Below are positions 39,073 to 47,318 of a stretch of DNA of 47,456 nucleotides, in pieces. The translations under genes and the position numbers were made by a program. Source of the DNA: Bacteroidales bacterium (GTDB lineage Bacteria > Bacteroidota > Bacteroidia > Bacteroidales > UBA932); contig JAFYZZ010000094.1 in the NCBI GenBank assembly GCA_017548445.1, forward strand, positions 1 to 47,456, given 5' to 3'. How positions within the stretch are numbered: the first letter of the stretch is position 1; every line of letters begins with the position of its first letter. Under the pieces are notes generated by a model. That model was not told the DNA's origin. It saw only the letters and a list, made by a program, of their open reading frames with translations, and made no database searches.

Positions 39073-40409
39073 TTCCAGAGGTCTTTCCAGGTGGATTTCT
39101 TGCCGAACATCAGGATGCCGACCTTGTAGATCTTCGCCGACACCCAGGCGCACAGCACGAAGGTGGCGATCAGCAGCCCGATGGAGAGGATGATTTCCCA
39201 AGTGGGGACGCCGAAAGGCAGGCGCGAGATCATCACGATCGGCGAGGTGAACGGAATGATGGAGCCCCAGAACGCGATCGGGCTGTCCGGAGCCCGGAAA
39301 GCGTAGAGCGCGATGATGTAGGCCAGCATCAGCGGGATAGTCAGCGGCAGCTGGAGCTGCTGCGTGTCGCCTTCGTTCTCCACGGCGGAGCCGATGGCGG
39401 CGAACATCGAGGCATACAGCAGGTAGCCGAAGATGAAGTAAATGAGGAACAGGCCGATGAGCTGCCCGTAAGGGAGGTTCCGCAGGGTGCTGAGCACCGT
39501 GCCGAGTTCGCTCTGGTCGGCGAGTTGGGCCGTCGCCGCGGCCGCCAGTTCATCGGCGTCCATCCCCATCGTACCCACCAGCTCGGTCGGATTGCTTCCG
39601 GCCAGCTTGTCGAAGCCGATGGCGGCGCCGGCGATGCTGATGATGGCCACCGACAGCACGATCCACAGCAGGAACTGCGTCAGGGCCACGAGGGCGATGC
39701 CGATGATCTTGCCGAACATCAGTTCGGTGGACTTGACGGAGCTGACGAGCACCTCCACCACGCGGCTGGACTTCTCCTCGATCACCGAGCTCATCACCAT
39801 TCCTCCGAAGAGCGTGATGAACAGGAAGAGGAAGATGCCCAGCACCATCGACAGGATGCTGTACACGCCGGCCTCGGAGATCTTCTCCTCGCCGTTGTCG
39901 CCCAGGGTGTAGGAGCGCAGCTTGACGTTCGCCTTCACGTCCTTGAGGATCTGGTCCAGCCCCTCGATCTCATACGAGGAGATGCGGTAGTCCTCCACGG
40001 CCCGGTTCAGGCGGCCGTTGATGTTGTCGGTCAGCTCCATTCCGAAAGGTTTCGGGGAATAGAGGTCGGCGGGGACCGTCTTCTCGGCGGTGTCCAGCTC
40101 GCCCACGGACAGCACGCCGTCCACGCCGAAATCCGACAGGTGCGCCTTCACGGAATCCAGCTGCACCTGGCTCATATCCAGGTAGTGGATGGTCTCCGTG
40201 TCGGTCAGATACGGCAGGACGATGCCGGACTGGTCCACGACCGCGATGGTCTTGACCTTCTCCTTGGTGTTCATCATCACCACCATCAGGCCGATGGTCA
40301 GGCCGGCCACCAGGATGGGGACGAGCAGCGTCGTCCAGATAAAACTCTTCTTCTTGACCTTGTTGAGGTATTCGCGGCTGATGACGATGCCAATGGTTTT
40401 CAGATTCAT
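39054..40409 (-). CDS. ABC-2 type permease (NatB-like)
   Basis: A 451-residue membrane protein. TM 1 (about 24-46) is followed by a large extracytoplasmic domain (about 50-185). Five or six C-terminal TM segments surround the conserved FGGMVMSSVIEEKSSRVVEVLVSSV cytoplasmic loop, typical of the NatB/ABC-2 permeases. It is paired with the ATPase gene four bases upstream. NatAB-type exporters expel sodium or other small ligands, though in Bacteroidetes the substrate is unknown. It is co-transcribed with the split 5'-nucleotidase. Confidence 0.92.
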   Translation of the reverse strand: MNLKTIGIVISREYLNKVKKKSFIWTTLLVPILVAGLTIGLMVVMMNTKEKVKTIAVVDQSGIVLPYLTDTETIHYLDMSQVQLDSVKAHLSDFGVDGVLSVGELDTAEKTVPADLYSPKPFGMELTDNINGRLNRAVEDYRISSYEIEGLDQILKDVKANVKLRSYTLGDNGEEKISEAGVYSILSMVLGIFLFLFITLFGGMVMSSVIEEKSSRVVEVLVSSVKSTELMFGKIIGIALVALTQFLLWIVLSVAIISIAGAAIGFDKLAGSNPTELVGTMGMDADELAAAATAQLADQSELGTVLSTLRNLPYGQLIGLFLIYFIFGYLLYASMFAAIGSAVENEGDTQQLQLPLTIPLMLAYIIALYAFRAPDSPIAFWGSIIPFTSPIVMISRLPFGVPTWEIILSIGLLIATFVLCAWVSAKIYKVGILMFGKKSTWKDLWKWFKQK

Positions 40410-40412
40410 AGC

Positions 40413-41273
40413 CTATTCCTCCCCTTCCGTTACAAGTTTGATGAAAATGTCGTTCATACGCGGCATCAGCTCCTTGTAGGAGTTGATCTGCACGCCGTCC
40501 TTCTCCAGGAAGGAACGGAGCGTGGAAGTGCCGTCGGTCTCGCGCGGGAGCACCTCCGTGTGACGGCCGTCGGCGTCGGTCCACACCAGCTCGACGTTGT
40601 TGTTGCCGTAGTCGCGGCGGATCTGCTCCACGCCGCCGGTAATCACCAGGCGGGCCTTGTTGATGAGGGCGATGTTGTCGCACAGCTCCTCCACGGACTC
40701 CATATTGTGCGTCGAGAGGATGATGGTGGCGCCTTCGTCCTTCAGCCGCAGGATCTCCTGGCGGATGAGCTCGGCGTTCACCGGGTCGAAGCCGGAGAAC
40801 GGCTCGTCCAGGATCATCAGCGAGGGCTTGTGCACCACCGTGGTGATGAACTGGAGCTTCTGCGCCATACCCTTGGAGAGTTCCTCCACCTTCTTGTCCC
40901 ACCAGCTCTGGATGCCGAAGCGGACGAACCACTCCTTGAGGGCCTGCTGGGCGTCGCGGGCGGACATTCCCTTCAAACGGGCCAGGTACATCGCCTGGTC
41001 GCCCACCTTCATCTTGCGGTACAGGCCGCGTTCCTCCGGCATATAGCCAATCTTCTCCACATCAGCCTGCGTGATGGGGCGGCCGTTGAAGAAGACCTCC
41101 CCGTCCGTGGGAATGGTGATGCGGTTGATGATGCGGATCAGGGTCGTCTTGCCGGCGCCGTTCGGGCCCAGCAAGCCGAAGATCTGACCCTCCGGAATCT
41201 CGAGGCTGACGTGGTCGAGGGCCACCTTCTCCCCGAAATTCTTGCAGACGTTCTTACATTCGATAATTGCCAT
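40413..41273 (-). CDS. ABC transporter ATP-binding protein (NatA-like)
   Basis: A 286-residue ATPase from the ATG at 41271-41273 (MAIIECKNVCKNFG). The longer frame upstream crosses the promoter and is rejected. Motifs are GPNGAGKT (Walker A), LSKGMAQKLQF (signature, LSKGM form), LMILDEPFSGFDPV (Walker B) and STHNM (switch His). The C-terminal ~80-residue extension (VELVWTDADGRHTEVLPRE...) is the regulatory domain seen in NatA/DrrA-type proteins. It drives the NatB-like permease. First gene of a four-gene operon. Confidence 0.94.
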   Translation of the reverse strand: MAIIECKNVCKNFGEKVALDHVSLEIPEGQIFGLLGPNGAGKTTLIRIINRITIPTDGEVFFNGRPITQADVEKIGYMPEERGLYRKMKVGDQAMYLARLKGMSARDAQQALKEWFVRFGIQSWWDKKVEELSKGMAQKLQFITTVVHKPSLMILDEPFSGFDPVNAELIRQEILRLKDEGATIILSTHNMESVEELCDNIALINKARLVITGGVEQIRRDYGNNNVELVWTDADGRHTEVLPRETDGTSTLRSFLEKDGVQINSYKELMPRMNDIFIKLVTEGEE

Positions 41274-41309
41274 AGTCTTGGTAAAAAGGCGTAATACACT
41301 AAATTCGCG

Positions 41310-41317
41310 TAAAGGTA
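41310..41317 (-). promoter_or_regulatory. Near-consensus -7 element for the NatAB operon
   Basis: The minus strand reads TACCTTTA, one mismatch (final A for G) to TAnnTTTG, 36 bases upstream of the ATPase ATG. It lies directly after the terminator of the preceding gene. Confidence 0.4.
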
Positions 41318-41321
41318 CAAA

Positions 41322-41347
41322 AAAATCGCCTCCTCCGAGGCGATTTT
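41322..41347 (-). terminator. Rho-independent terminator of the arabinofuranosidase gene
   Basis: A perfect 11-base stem, AAAATCGCCTC (41322-41332) and GAGGCGATTTT (41337-41347), with a four-base loop. On the minus strand it runs straight into a T7 tract. It lies 22 bases beyond the stop codon. Confidence 0.9.
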
Positions 41348-41369
41348 CAACAGGAACGCTCAAAAAGTG

Positions 41370-42917
41370 CTATTTCGCGGCGAGAACGGTCACGGAGCAC
41401 GGCGGCAGGGTGACTTCCAGGCCCTCCTTGGTGAGCTTGTAGTCCTTGAAGGCCACCGGCTTCACGACATCGGCCTTGCCGAAGTCGTTGTAGTCGTGCA
41501 CGTCCTTGGAAGTGAGCACGCGGGCGGACAGGATGTTCTTGATGCCGGCCTCGTCGAAGGTCACGAGCACCTTCTTCGCCTTCTTCAGGTCGGTGTTCAC
41601 CAGGGAGATGTTCATCTGCCCGTCCTTGCGGGACACGGTGGCATCCACCACGGGAACCGCGCATTCGCGCTCGGTCTTCACGTGGTCGGTCAGGCAATCA
41701 GATTCGATGAACTCGGCATTCTGATGCACGTTGTACATCTCGAAGACGTGATAGGTGGGCGTGAGGACCATATCGGTCTCGTTGGTGAGGATCATCGACT
41801 GCAGCACGTTCACCACCTGGGCGATGTTCGCCATCTTCAGGCGGCGGGTGTACTTGTGGAAAATGTCGAAGTTGAGGGCGGCCACGATGGCGTCGCGCAT
41901 CGTACTCTGCTGATACAGGTGGCCCGGGTTCGTGCCCGGCTCCACGTCGAACCAGGTGCCCCACTCGTCGAGCAGCAGTTCCACGCGGCCGGACGGATCC
42001 AGCTCGTCCATAATCTCGATGTGCTTCTTCAGCACAGGCTCGACCTCGATGGTCTTGGAGAGCGTCCACCAGTAGTCCTTGTCGGAGAACTTGGTCGCGG
42101 AGCCCTTGCTGCCGGTCCAGCCCTTGCAGGTATAGTAGTGCAGGGAGATGCCCGCCATCCCCTTGCCTTCCAGGTTCTTCATCAGCACGCGGGTCCAGTT
42201 GTAGTCGTAGTCGGAGGCGCCGCTGGCGATCTTGTAGAGGCGGTTGTCGCCCTGGTCGCGCAGGTAGGTGCCATAGCGGCGGAAGAGGTCGCTGTAGTAC
42301 TCCGGCGTCATATTGCCGCCGCAGCCCCAAGCCTCGTTGCCGATGCCGAAGTATTTGACTTTCCAAGGCTTCTCACGGCCGTTGGCGCGGCGCAGGTCGG
42401 CCATCGGGGTCTTGGCGTCGGAGGTCATATACTCCACCCACTTGGCCATCTCCTCGACGCTGCCGCTGCCCACGTTGCCGCTGATGTACGGCTCGATGCC
42501 GAGCATCTCGCAGAGGTTCAGGAACTCGTGGGTACCGAAGCTGTTGTCCTCCAGGGTGCCGCCCCAGTTGTTGTTGGTCAGGTAGCCGCGCTGGTCCTGC
42601 GGGCCGATGCCGTCCATCCAGTGATAGTCGTCGGCGAAGCATCCGCCCGGCCAGCGCATCACGGGCACCTTCAGCGCCTTGAGGGCGTCGAAGACGTCCT
42701 TGCGGTAGCCTTCCACGTTGGGGACGGAGGAGTCCTTGCCCACCCAGAGGCCGCCGTAGATGCAGCGCCCGAGGTGCTCGGAAAACTGGCCGTAGAGCTC
42801 GGCCGGAATGGTGACGCCGGTGCCGGCGTCGTGGACACGGACCACGGCGTCCTGGGCGTACAGCGAGGCGGTGGCGAGCAGGCTGGCGCCCGCAAGCAGA
42901 ATCAGGAATTTCTTCAT
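41370..42917 (-). CDS. Alpha-L-arabinofuranosidase (GH51 type), secreted
   Basis: A 515-residue enzyme from the ATG at 42915-42917. The frame extends slightly upstream only through a TTG. The signal peptide ends near SLYAQ. A TIM barrel carries GNEAWG with acid/base E195 and LLLDEWGTW with nucleophile E318, as in GH51 enzymes. [19 protein letters not shown] is another family block, and a C-terminal beta-sandwich follows from about 395. It releases terminal arabinofuranose from arabinoxylan or arabinan fragments, probably in the periplasm. It has its own promoter and terminator, with no SusCD pair alongside. Confidence 0.93.
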   Translation of the reverse strand: MKKFLILLAGASLLATASLYAQDAVVRVHDAGTGVTIPAELYGQFSEHLGRCIYGGLWVGKDSSVPNVEGYRKDVFDALKALKVPVMRWPGGCFADDYHWMDGIGPQDQRGYLTNNNWGGTLEDNSFGTHEFLNLCEMLGIEPYISGNVGSGSVEEMAKWVEYMTSDAKTPMADLRRANGREKPWKVKYFGIGNEAWGCGGNMTPEYYSDLFRRYGTYLRDQGDNRLYKIASGASDYDYNWTRVLMKNLEGKGMAGISLHYYTCKGWTGSKGSATKFSDKDYWWTLSKTIEVEPVLKKHIEIMDELDPSGRVELLLDEWGTWFDVEPGTNPGHLYQQSTMRDAIVAALNFDIFHKYTRRLKMANIAQVVNVLQSMILTNETDMVLTPTYHVFEMYNVHQNAEFIESDCLTDHVKTERECAVPVVDATVSRKDGQMNISLVNTDLKKAKKVLVTFDEAGIKNILSARVLTSKDVHDYNDFGKADVVKPVAFKDYKLTKEGLEVTLPPCSVTVLAAK

Positions 42918-42938
42918 ATCGAACAAGGTTGCATTTTG

Positions 42939-42947
42939 ACAAATATA
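42939..42947 (-). promoter_or_regulatory. -7 promoter element for the arabinofuranosidase
   Basis: The minus strand reads TATATTTGT, a full TAnnTTTG match 21 bases before the ATG. It is divergent from the holA promoter within a 59-base region. Confidence 0.6.
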
Positions 42948-42961
42948 CGAAGAAATTTGTG

Positions 42962-42970
42962 TATTTTTGT
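42962..42970 (+). promoter_or_regulatory. -7 promoter element for holA
   Basis: TATTTTTGT matches TAnnTTTG and ends six bases before the holA ATG, so the mRNA leader would be only about four bases. Confidence 0.6.
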
Positions 42971-42976
42971 ACTGTT

Positions 42977-44020
42977 ATGGCCAAGAGTTCCGTCAACGTC
43001 GCCGCCCAGTGCGACCACATTCTCGCAGACGTCCGCAAGGGCGTCTTCAGTCCCGTCTATCTGCTGATGGGCGACGAGCCGTACTACCCCGAACTCGTTT
43101 GCGGCGCCATCCTGGAGCACTGCATCCCCGAGGAGGAGAAGGACTTCAACGAGACCGTCTGCTACGGGGCGGAAGTGACTGCCGCGCAAGTGGTTACGGC
43201 AGCCCGGCGCTTCCCGATGATGGCGGAGCGCCAGTTGGTGGTGGTGAAGGAGGCGCAGTTGATGAAGGGCATCGAGGACCTGGCCCTGTACTGCGCCGAA
43301 CCGCTGGACAGCACCGTGCTCGTGATCCTGATGCACAAGGCCTCCGCCGACAAGCGCAAGGCCTTCTACAAAAGCGTCCAGAAGATCGGCACGGTGGTGG
43401 ATTCCCCCGCCCTGCGGGACTACGAAATCCCCGGCTGGATCCAGTCATACTACGCTTCCCGCGGGCTGCAGATCGAGCCCCAGGCGGCCGCGCTGCTGGC
43501 CGAGTCGGCCGGCACGGAGCTCTCCACGCTCGTGGTGGAGACGGACAAACTCACCAAGAACCTCCCGGAAGGCGCCACGCGTGTGACCGTGTCCGACATT
43601 GAGCGCAACGTGGGCATTTCCCGCCAGTTCAGCGTCTTCGAGCTCACGCGGGAGCTCTCCTACAAGCACGCCGCCAAGGCGCTGAAAATCGCCGCGCATC
43701 TGGGCGACAGCGCCAAGTTTGCGATGCCGATGGCCGTCAGCGCTCTCTTCACCCATTTTAGCCGCATCCTCCGATACGGGGCACTGCTGGAGAAGGACGG
43801 CCACCCCTCGCCGGAGGACAAGGCATCCGCGCTCGCAGGCGTCAATCCCTATTTCTACCGCGAATACGACACCGCCGTGCGCAACTATCCCGTCCGCAAG
43901 GCGATGGCCGCCGTGTCGCTGCTCTGCGAGTACGACTATCTCGGGAAGGGCGGAGACGGCGGAGCAGCTTCACCGGGCGAACTCCTGACGGAACTCACGG
44001 CGAAGCTGCTCAACCTGTAA
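42977..44020 (+). CDS. holA: DNA polymerase III subunit delta
   Basis: A 347-residue clamp-loader subunit from the ATG at 42977. The N-terminal AAA+-like domain (SPVYLLMGDEPYYPELVCGAIL; RRFPMMAERQLVVVKEAQL) lacks a functional Walker A, as expected for delta. The lid domain and C-terminal collar domain follow (FSVFELTRELSYKHAAKALKIAAHLGDSAKFAMPM...). Delta opens the sliding clamp during loading. It stands alone in the plus direction and ends 12 bases before a convergent gene. Confidence 0.92.
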   Translation: MAKSSVNVAAQCDHILADVRKGVFSPVYLLMGDEPYYPELVCGAILEHCIPEEEKDFNETVCYGAEVTAAQVVTAARRFPMMAERQLVVVKEAQLMKGIEDLALYCAEPLDSTVLVILMHKASADKRKAFYKSVQKIGTVVDSPALRDYEIPGWIQSYYASRGLQIEPQAAALLAESAGTELSTLVVETDKLTKNLPEGATRVTVSDIERNVGISRQFSVFELTRELSYKHAAKALKIAAHLGDSAKFAMPMAVSALFTHFSRILRYGALLEKDGHPSPEDKASALAGVNPYFYREYDTAVRNYPVRKAMAAVSLLCEYDYLGKGGDGGAASPGELLTELTAKLLNL

Positions 44021-44032
44021 GTATTTTCTCCC

Positions 44033-45460
44033 CTATTTGAGGGTCTCGGTGATGACCTTGCGGCCGGCATAGTCCAGATGACCGTGTTTGGCCACGAAGT
44101 CCTGGATCATCTGGGCGGTCTGGTAGTTCAGGGCGCGGCCCTGGTCCTTGCGCGGGCTGTCGCTCACGGAAGCCGCATAGCTGTTGGTCACGACCCTGTA
44201 GCTGTTCTTGAGGTTCAGCTTCTTGCCGTCGGGGCCGTACAGCACCAGGTTCTTGATCTTGGAAGGCGTCTTCTTGTCGCGGACGAGTTCGCAGGTGATG
44301 CCGCTCACCACCGGGAAACGGTCCTCGTCGGCCTCGTAGCAGGCCAGGAGCATCTGGCGCAGCTCCTCGCCGGTGAGGGTCATCTCCACGGAATCGTTGC
44401 CGAACGGGTCGAGCTTGAGGATGTCGGACACCGTGAACGGGCCGGCCGGCAGATAGTCGTAGCGCACGCCGCCGTAATTCACGAAGCCCACGTCGGCGCC
44501 GGCCATTTCGCGGAAGGAGTCGGCCATCAGGATGCCCAGTTCCTCAAAGGAGGTGAAAGGCTTGTCGATGGTGCCCACCACGCGCTCGAACTCGGGGTTG
44601 TTGCAGAAGAATTCCGTCATCACCTCCACGATCCTGTTCTTCTTCGGGTAGCTCTGGACCTCGATGTTCTCGGCCTTCTTGGCGATCACCTTGCCTCCGT
44701 CCACGGTCAGCGTGGAATGGGTGACACGCTGCAGGCGATTCACGTTCTGGGTGATCAGCACGCCGTTGTGGATCTCGCCGCCGGCGAGCTGGGTGTGCGA
44801 GTGGCCGCTGACGATGAGGTCCACCCACGGAAGCCGCGCGGACATCTCCACGTCGCCCTCGTAGCCGATGTGGGACAGGAGGATGACCACGTCGCACTTG
44901 TCGCGCAGCCAGCTGTACTTCTGCAGCGTCTCCTCCGGCGGAAGGAAGGTGAAGCCCTTGCAGTTGTCCGGATGGGAATCCGGGTGGCCGGAGGTGCCGA
45001 TCTGCACGATGCCCACGACACCCACGGTCATCCCGTTCACGTCGAAGATCTCGTACGGACGCAGGTGCATTTTCAACGACGGATCCGGAATGACGTTGCA
45101 GCAGATGTAGTCGAAGGTGGACAGGTTGATCAGATTCGTCAGGCCTGCGGGGCCGGAGTCGAACGCGTGGTTGCCGAGCGTGGTGGCCTTGAAGCCCACC
45201 TGGTTCATCAGGGCCACCATCGGGTAGGCCGGAATCTCGTAGATGTCGTTCAGCGGGTCGCCGGTGCGGTTGTCGCCCGCGGACAGGATGAGCAGCGAAG
45301 GGTACTCCGCCCGCAAGCTGTCGGCGATGGCCGCCAGCTGGGGGAAGTTCTGGATCTTCGCGTGCATATCGTTGGCCGAAAGGATATGGAGTTCCTTCGG
45401 CTGGGCCGTGGCGGAGAGTGCAAGCGCGGCCGCGGCCAGGGTCAGCAGGATTCTTTTCAT
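44033..45460 (-). CDS. Bifunctional metallophosphatase/5'-nucleotidase, two-domain
   Basis: A 475-residue secreted enzyme. The signal peptide (MKRILLTLAAAALALSATAQ) lacks a lipobox Cys, so it is probably periplasmic. N-terminal metal motifs are SANDMHAKI, SAGDNRTG, GNHAFD (Ala where Glu is usual), LSHIGYEGD and SGHSHTQL. The C-terminal domain markers are NYGGVRYDYLPAGPFTVSDI and DPFGNDSVEMTLTGEEL. Unlike the split pair at 37394-39072, both domains are in one chain. It overlaps the small beta-grasp-like gene upstream by four bases (ATGA). Confidence 0.93.
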   Translation of the reverse strand: MKRILLTLAAAALALSATAQPKELHILSANDMHAKIQNFPQLAAIADSLRAEYPSLLILSAGDNRTGDPLNDIYEIPAYPMVALMNQVGFKATTLGNHAFDSGPAGLTNLINLSTFDYICCNVIPDPSLKMHLRPYEIFDVNGMTVGVVGIVQIGTSGHPDSHPDNCKGFTFLPPEETLQKYSWLRDKCDVVILLSHIGYEGDVEMSARLPWVDLIVSGHSHTQLAGGEIHNGVLITQNVNRLQRVTHSTLTVDGGKVIAKKAENIEVQSYPKKNRIVEVMTEFFCNNPEFERVVGTIDKPFTSFEELGILMADSFREMAGADVGFVNYGGVRYDYLPAGPFTVSDILKLDPFGNDSVEMTLTGEELRQMLLACYEADEDRFPVVSGITCELVRDKKTPSKIKNLVLYGPDGKKLNLKNSYRVVTNSYAASVSDSPRKDQGRALNYQTAQMIQDFVAKHGHLDYAGRKVITETLK

Positions 45461-45663
45461 AGGTCCTTCATTTTATATTTGACGGTCTGGCCTTCGCTCA
45501 GCGGGGCGTCCAAGTCGATGGGGTGGCCCCAGGCGTCGAAGACATCTACTTTCTCGACCAGGGAGAGGTCGAACTTGCGCAGTTTGAAGTACCTCAGCAG
45601 CGCGTTCCGGACTTTCGCCCCCTCGAAGATGTCGAGGGTCCGGCGGTTGACTTTCACTTTCAT
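45457..45663 (-). CDS. Small conserved protein, possible beta-grasp fold, coupled to 5'-nucleotidase
   Basis: A 68-residue protein with no signal peptide. The sequence MKVKVNRRTLDIFEGAKVRNAL ... KVDVFDAWGHPIDLDAPLSEGQTVKYK looks like two beta hairpins around a helix, with an LxxGxxVKY end. This recalls ThiS/ubiquitin-like beta-grasp proteins but has no C-terminal GG. Similar small proteins precede 5'-nucleotidase genes in other Bacteroidetes, as far as I recall. The ATGA overlap with the nucleotidase gene shows coupling. Function unknown. Confidence 0.75.
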   Translation of the reverse strand: MKVKVNRRTLDIFEGAKVRNALLRYFKLRKFDLSLVEKVDVFDAWGHPIDLDAPLSEGQTVKYKMKDL

Positions 45664-45691
45664 ATGGGTCAGGATTTAAGTTTCTATCCTT

Positions 45692-45700
45692 GCAAATATA
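45692..45700 (-). promoter_or_regulatory. -7 promoter element for the small protein/5'-nucleotidase operon
   Basis: The minus strand reads TATATTTGC, a full TAnnTTTG match 28 bases before the ATG, immediately downstream of the preceding gene's terminator. Confidence 0.6.
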
Positions 45701-45720
45701 GTAAAAAAGTCAAAGAAAAA

Positions 45721-45738
45721 GGCCGCCTTGCGGCGGCC
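45721..45738 (-). terminator. Rho-independent terminator of the beta-barrel protein gene
   Basis: A perfect stem GGCCGCC (45721-45727) and GGCGGCC (45732-45738) with a four-base loop. On the minus strand it is followed by TTTTTCTTTGACTTTTTT. It starts 10 bases past the stop codon. Confidence 0.88.
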
Positions 45739-45748
45739 GGGCTGTTCA

Positions 45749-46393
45749 TCAGAATCCTAACACATACCGCAACGTAACAGCCGGGGTAAAGACATTCAGC
45801 TTTTTTCCTTCGCTGTAAATAAAATCACTGTGTTGCGTGGTGACTTGATTTATTACGACACTCTTCTGCAACAACAGACCCAGGGCAAGCGCGCTCCTGC
45901 GTCCTATTCTCCATCCAACTTGCGGTTCAACGAACAAACCATTGTAGTGAAACTCCTTCTTACCTTCGCTGGGAGTCGACCCAGAGGCATAGTACTGAGG
46001 CCGGTCAGGGGCATAGTACGATAAAACGGAGATCGCATATCCTGCATCCAGATTGGCGTAGAATCTCTCCTTTCCATAACCCAGGCGAAGAAATACCGGG
46101 ATGCCCAGTTCGTTGCAGAACGTCCGGCTGGGAGACCCGTCCCTGGTGACGTATTGAAGGCAGGGCTTGGCATATCGTACCCCGGCACCGGCACCGGCCC
46201 TGAAGCCGCCGCCTAAATCATATTGGGCTACAAATTCGGGGGCAAAAGTGGCCAGGGGGCCTTTCCCGATGCCGACACCGGCCACGAACTCCAAGGAACA
46301 GGATACGCGGCTTTGTGCCAGGAGCGAGAAAGATGCCAGACAAAGAACGAGAGGGACAAGAGTCTTCTTGACAAGGATTGCAGGTTTCTTCAT
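45749..46393 (-). CDS. Outer-membrane beta-barrel protein (porin-like family)
   Basis: A 214-residue protein. The signal peptide ends in SLLAQ. The mature part alternates short amphipathic strands (EFVAGVGIGKG; FRAGAGAGVRYAKP; IPVFLRLGYGKERFYANLDAGYAI; GLFVEPQVGWRIG) and ends in the aromatic LRYVLGF, a beta-signal for outer-membrane insertion. It is about the size of an 8-10-stranded barrel. No specific family is recognised beyond the general porin-like/OmpW-sized group. A near-consensus -7 (AATATTTGT on the minus strand, 46412-46420) lies 18 bases upstream. Confidence 0.82.
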   Translation of the reverse strand: MKKPAILVKKTLVPLVLCLASFSLLAQSRVSCSLEFVAGVGIGKGPLATFAPEFVAQYDLGGGFRAGAGAGVRYAKPCLQYVTRDGSPSRTFCNELGIPVFLRLGYGKERFYANLDAGYAISVLSYYAPDRPQYYASGSTPSEGKKEFHYNGLFVEPQVGWRIGRRSALALGLLLQKSVVINQVTTQHSDFIYSEGKKLNVFTPAVTLRYVLGF

Positions 46394-46482
46394 AACTACT
46401 TGGATTTAACTACAAATATTAAAACGGACAACACCTCCATATACTGCCCGATGGCCTAATTCGATAAAAAGATAGATAGGGG

Positions 46483-47226
46483 TCAGTTTGCAGCGGATTC
46501 CCCACCGAAGACGCTCTTTAACGAATTCACGAACGACGTTCTGATTGCAGCCGTTTCGACTTCCGACATCCCCAGATCCTTGCAATCCTGCTCCAAGGCT
46601 GCCAACACGGCCGCGTAGCTTTCGTCAAACCCGGCCTCTCCCGGGCCCTTCGCCGCTGACAGAGCCTCTTGCTCCTGATACTTCGCCGGACGCAGGCTCA
46701 GGGCATAGTACCCATTGGGAACGGCCGAGAGCAGGACCATCTCTTCCGGATTGAAAATGTAGATATCGAACGGCGCCGGACCCAGGCCGAAAGCAGGCGC
46801 CGTCACCGTCTTGTGTTCCCTGTCCACTGAGTACGAGAACGCCTTTCCGGTGCTCGGATCTATGACCCGTTTGAACCAAAACATCTTCTTCATAGTACCC
46901 GCTTCCGGGAAACGGAAGCACACATAGGCTATCATCGATTCTTCCTCAAATGACCACGCATCGATATATGGCCCATAGGGAAGCGCTGGCGAACACAAAA
47001 CGAGGGCGGTTTCCCCCGGGATGATGATTCCCCGTTCGTCCAGTTTCACAGAACGCATAACATCACCTTTCACCCAAGTCGTGCCCGCCAGCGACATCAG
47101 CGGAATCGGTGTCTTCGACCGCAATTCCATCACCTCGGGATCCTCTGGGTCCCCCTCCCACGTCATCCCACAAGCCACCATTAACAGCCCCGAGAAAAGT
47201 AAAAGAATTAAGACTTTTGTTTTCAT
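46483..47226 (-). CDS. Hypothetical lipoprotein
   Basis: A 247-residue exported protein with the lipobox LMVAC (Cys19), followed by an acidic linker (GDPEDPEVMELRS). The middle is beta-rich (SLAGTTWVKGDVMRSVKL; IAYVCFRFPEAGTMKKMFWFKR) and a C-terminal helix follows (EAGFDESYAAVLAALEQDCKDLG...). No recognised domain. A minus-strand TATTTTTG (47241-47248) just upstream is a good -7 element. Lone gene between the beta-barrel gene and the TonB-dependent receptor. Confidence 0.78.
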   Translation of the reverse strand: MKTKVLILLLFSGLLMVACGMTWEGDPEDPEVMELRSKTPIPLMSLAGTTWVKGDVMRSVKLDERGIIIPGETALVLCSPALPYGPYIDAWSFEEESMIAYVCFRFPEAGTMKKMFWFKRVIDPSTGKAFSYSVDREHKTVTAPAFGLGPAPFDIYIFNPEEMVLLSAVPNGYYALSLRPAKYQEQEALSAAKGPGEAGFDESYAAVLAALEQDCKDLGMSEVETAAIRTSFVNSLKSVFGGESAAN

Positions 47227-47240
47227 ATGACTATTTTCTC

Positions 47241-47248
47241 CAAAAATA
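47241..47248 (-). promoter_or_regulatory. -7 promoter element for the lipoprotein gene
   Basis: The minus strand reads TATTTTTG, a full TAnnTTTG match 14 bases before the ATG. Confidence 0.55.
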
Positions 47249-47318
47249 CAAAAACTTGAAACATATTATTGCTATTCCTTTTATCATCGGCTCAATTGCC
47301 TCCATAATTTGTCTATCT

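Noticed and set aside
39060..41294. 744-codon plus-strand frame opposite the NatAB genes
   Set aside because: It spans two real genes on the other strand and is a His-, Gln- and Asp-rich shadow without any motif. The same applies to long frames at 33313-35406 and 41367-43067.
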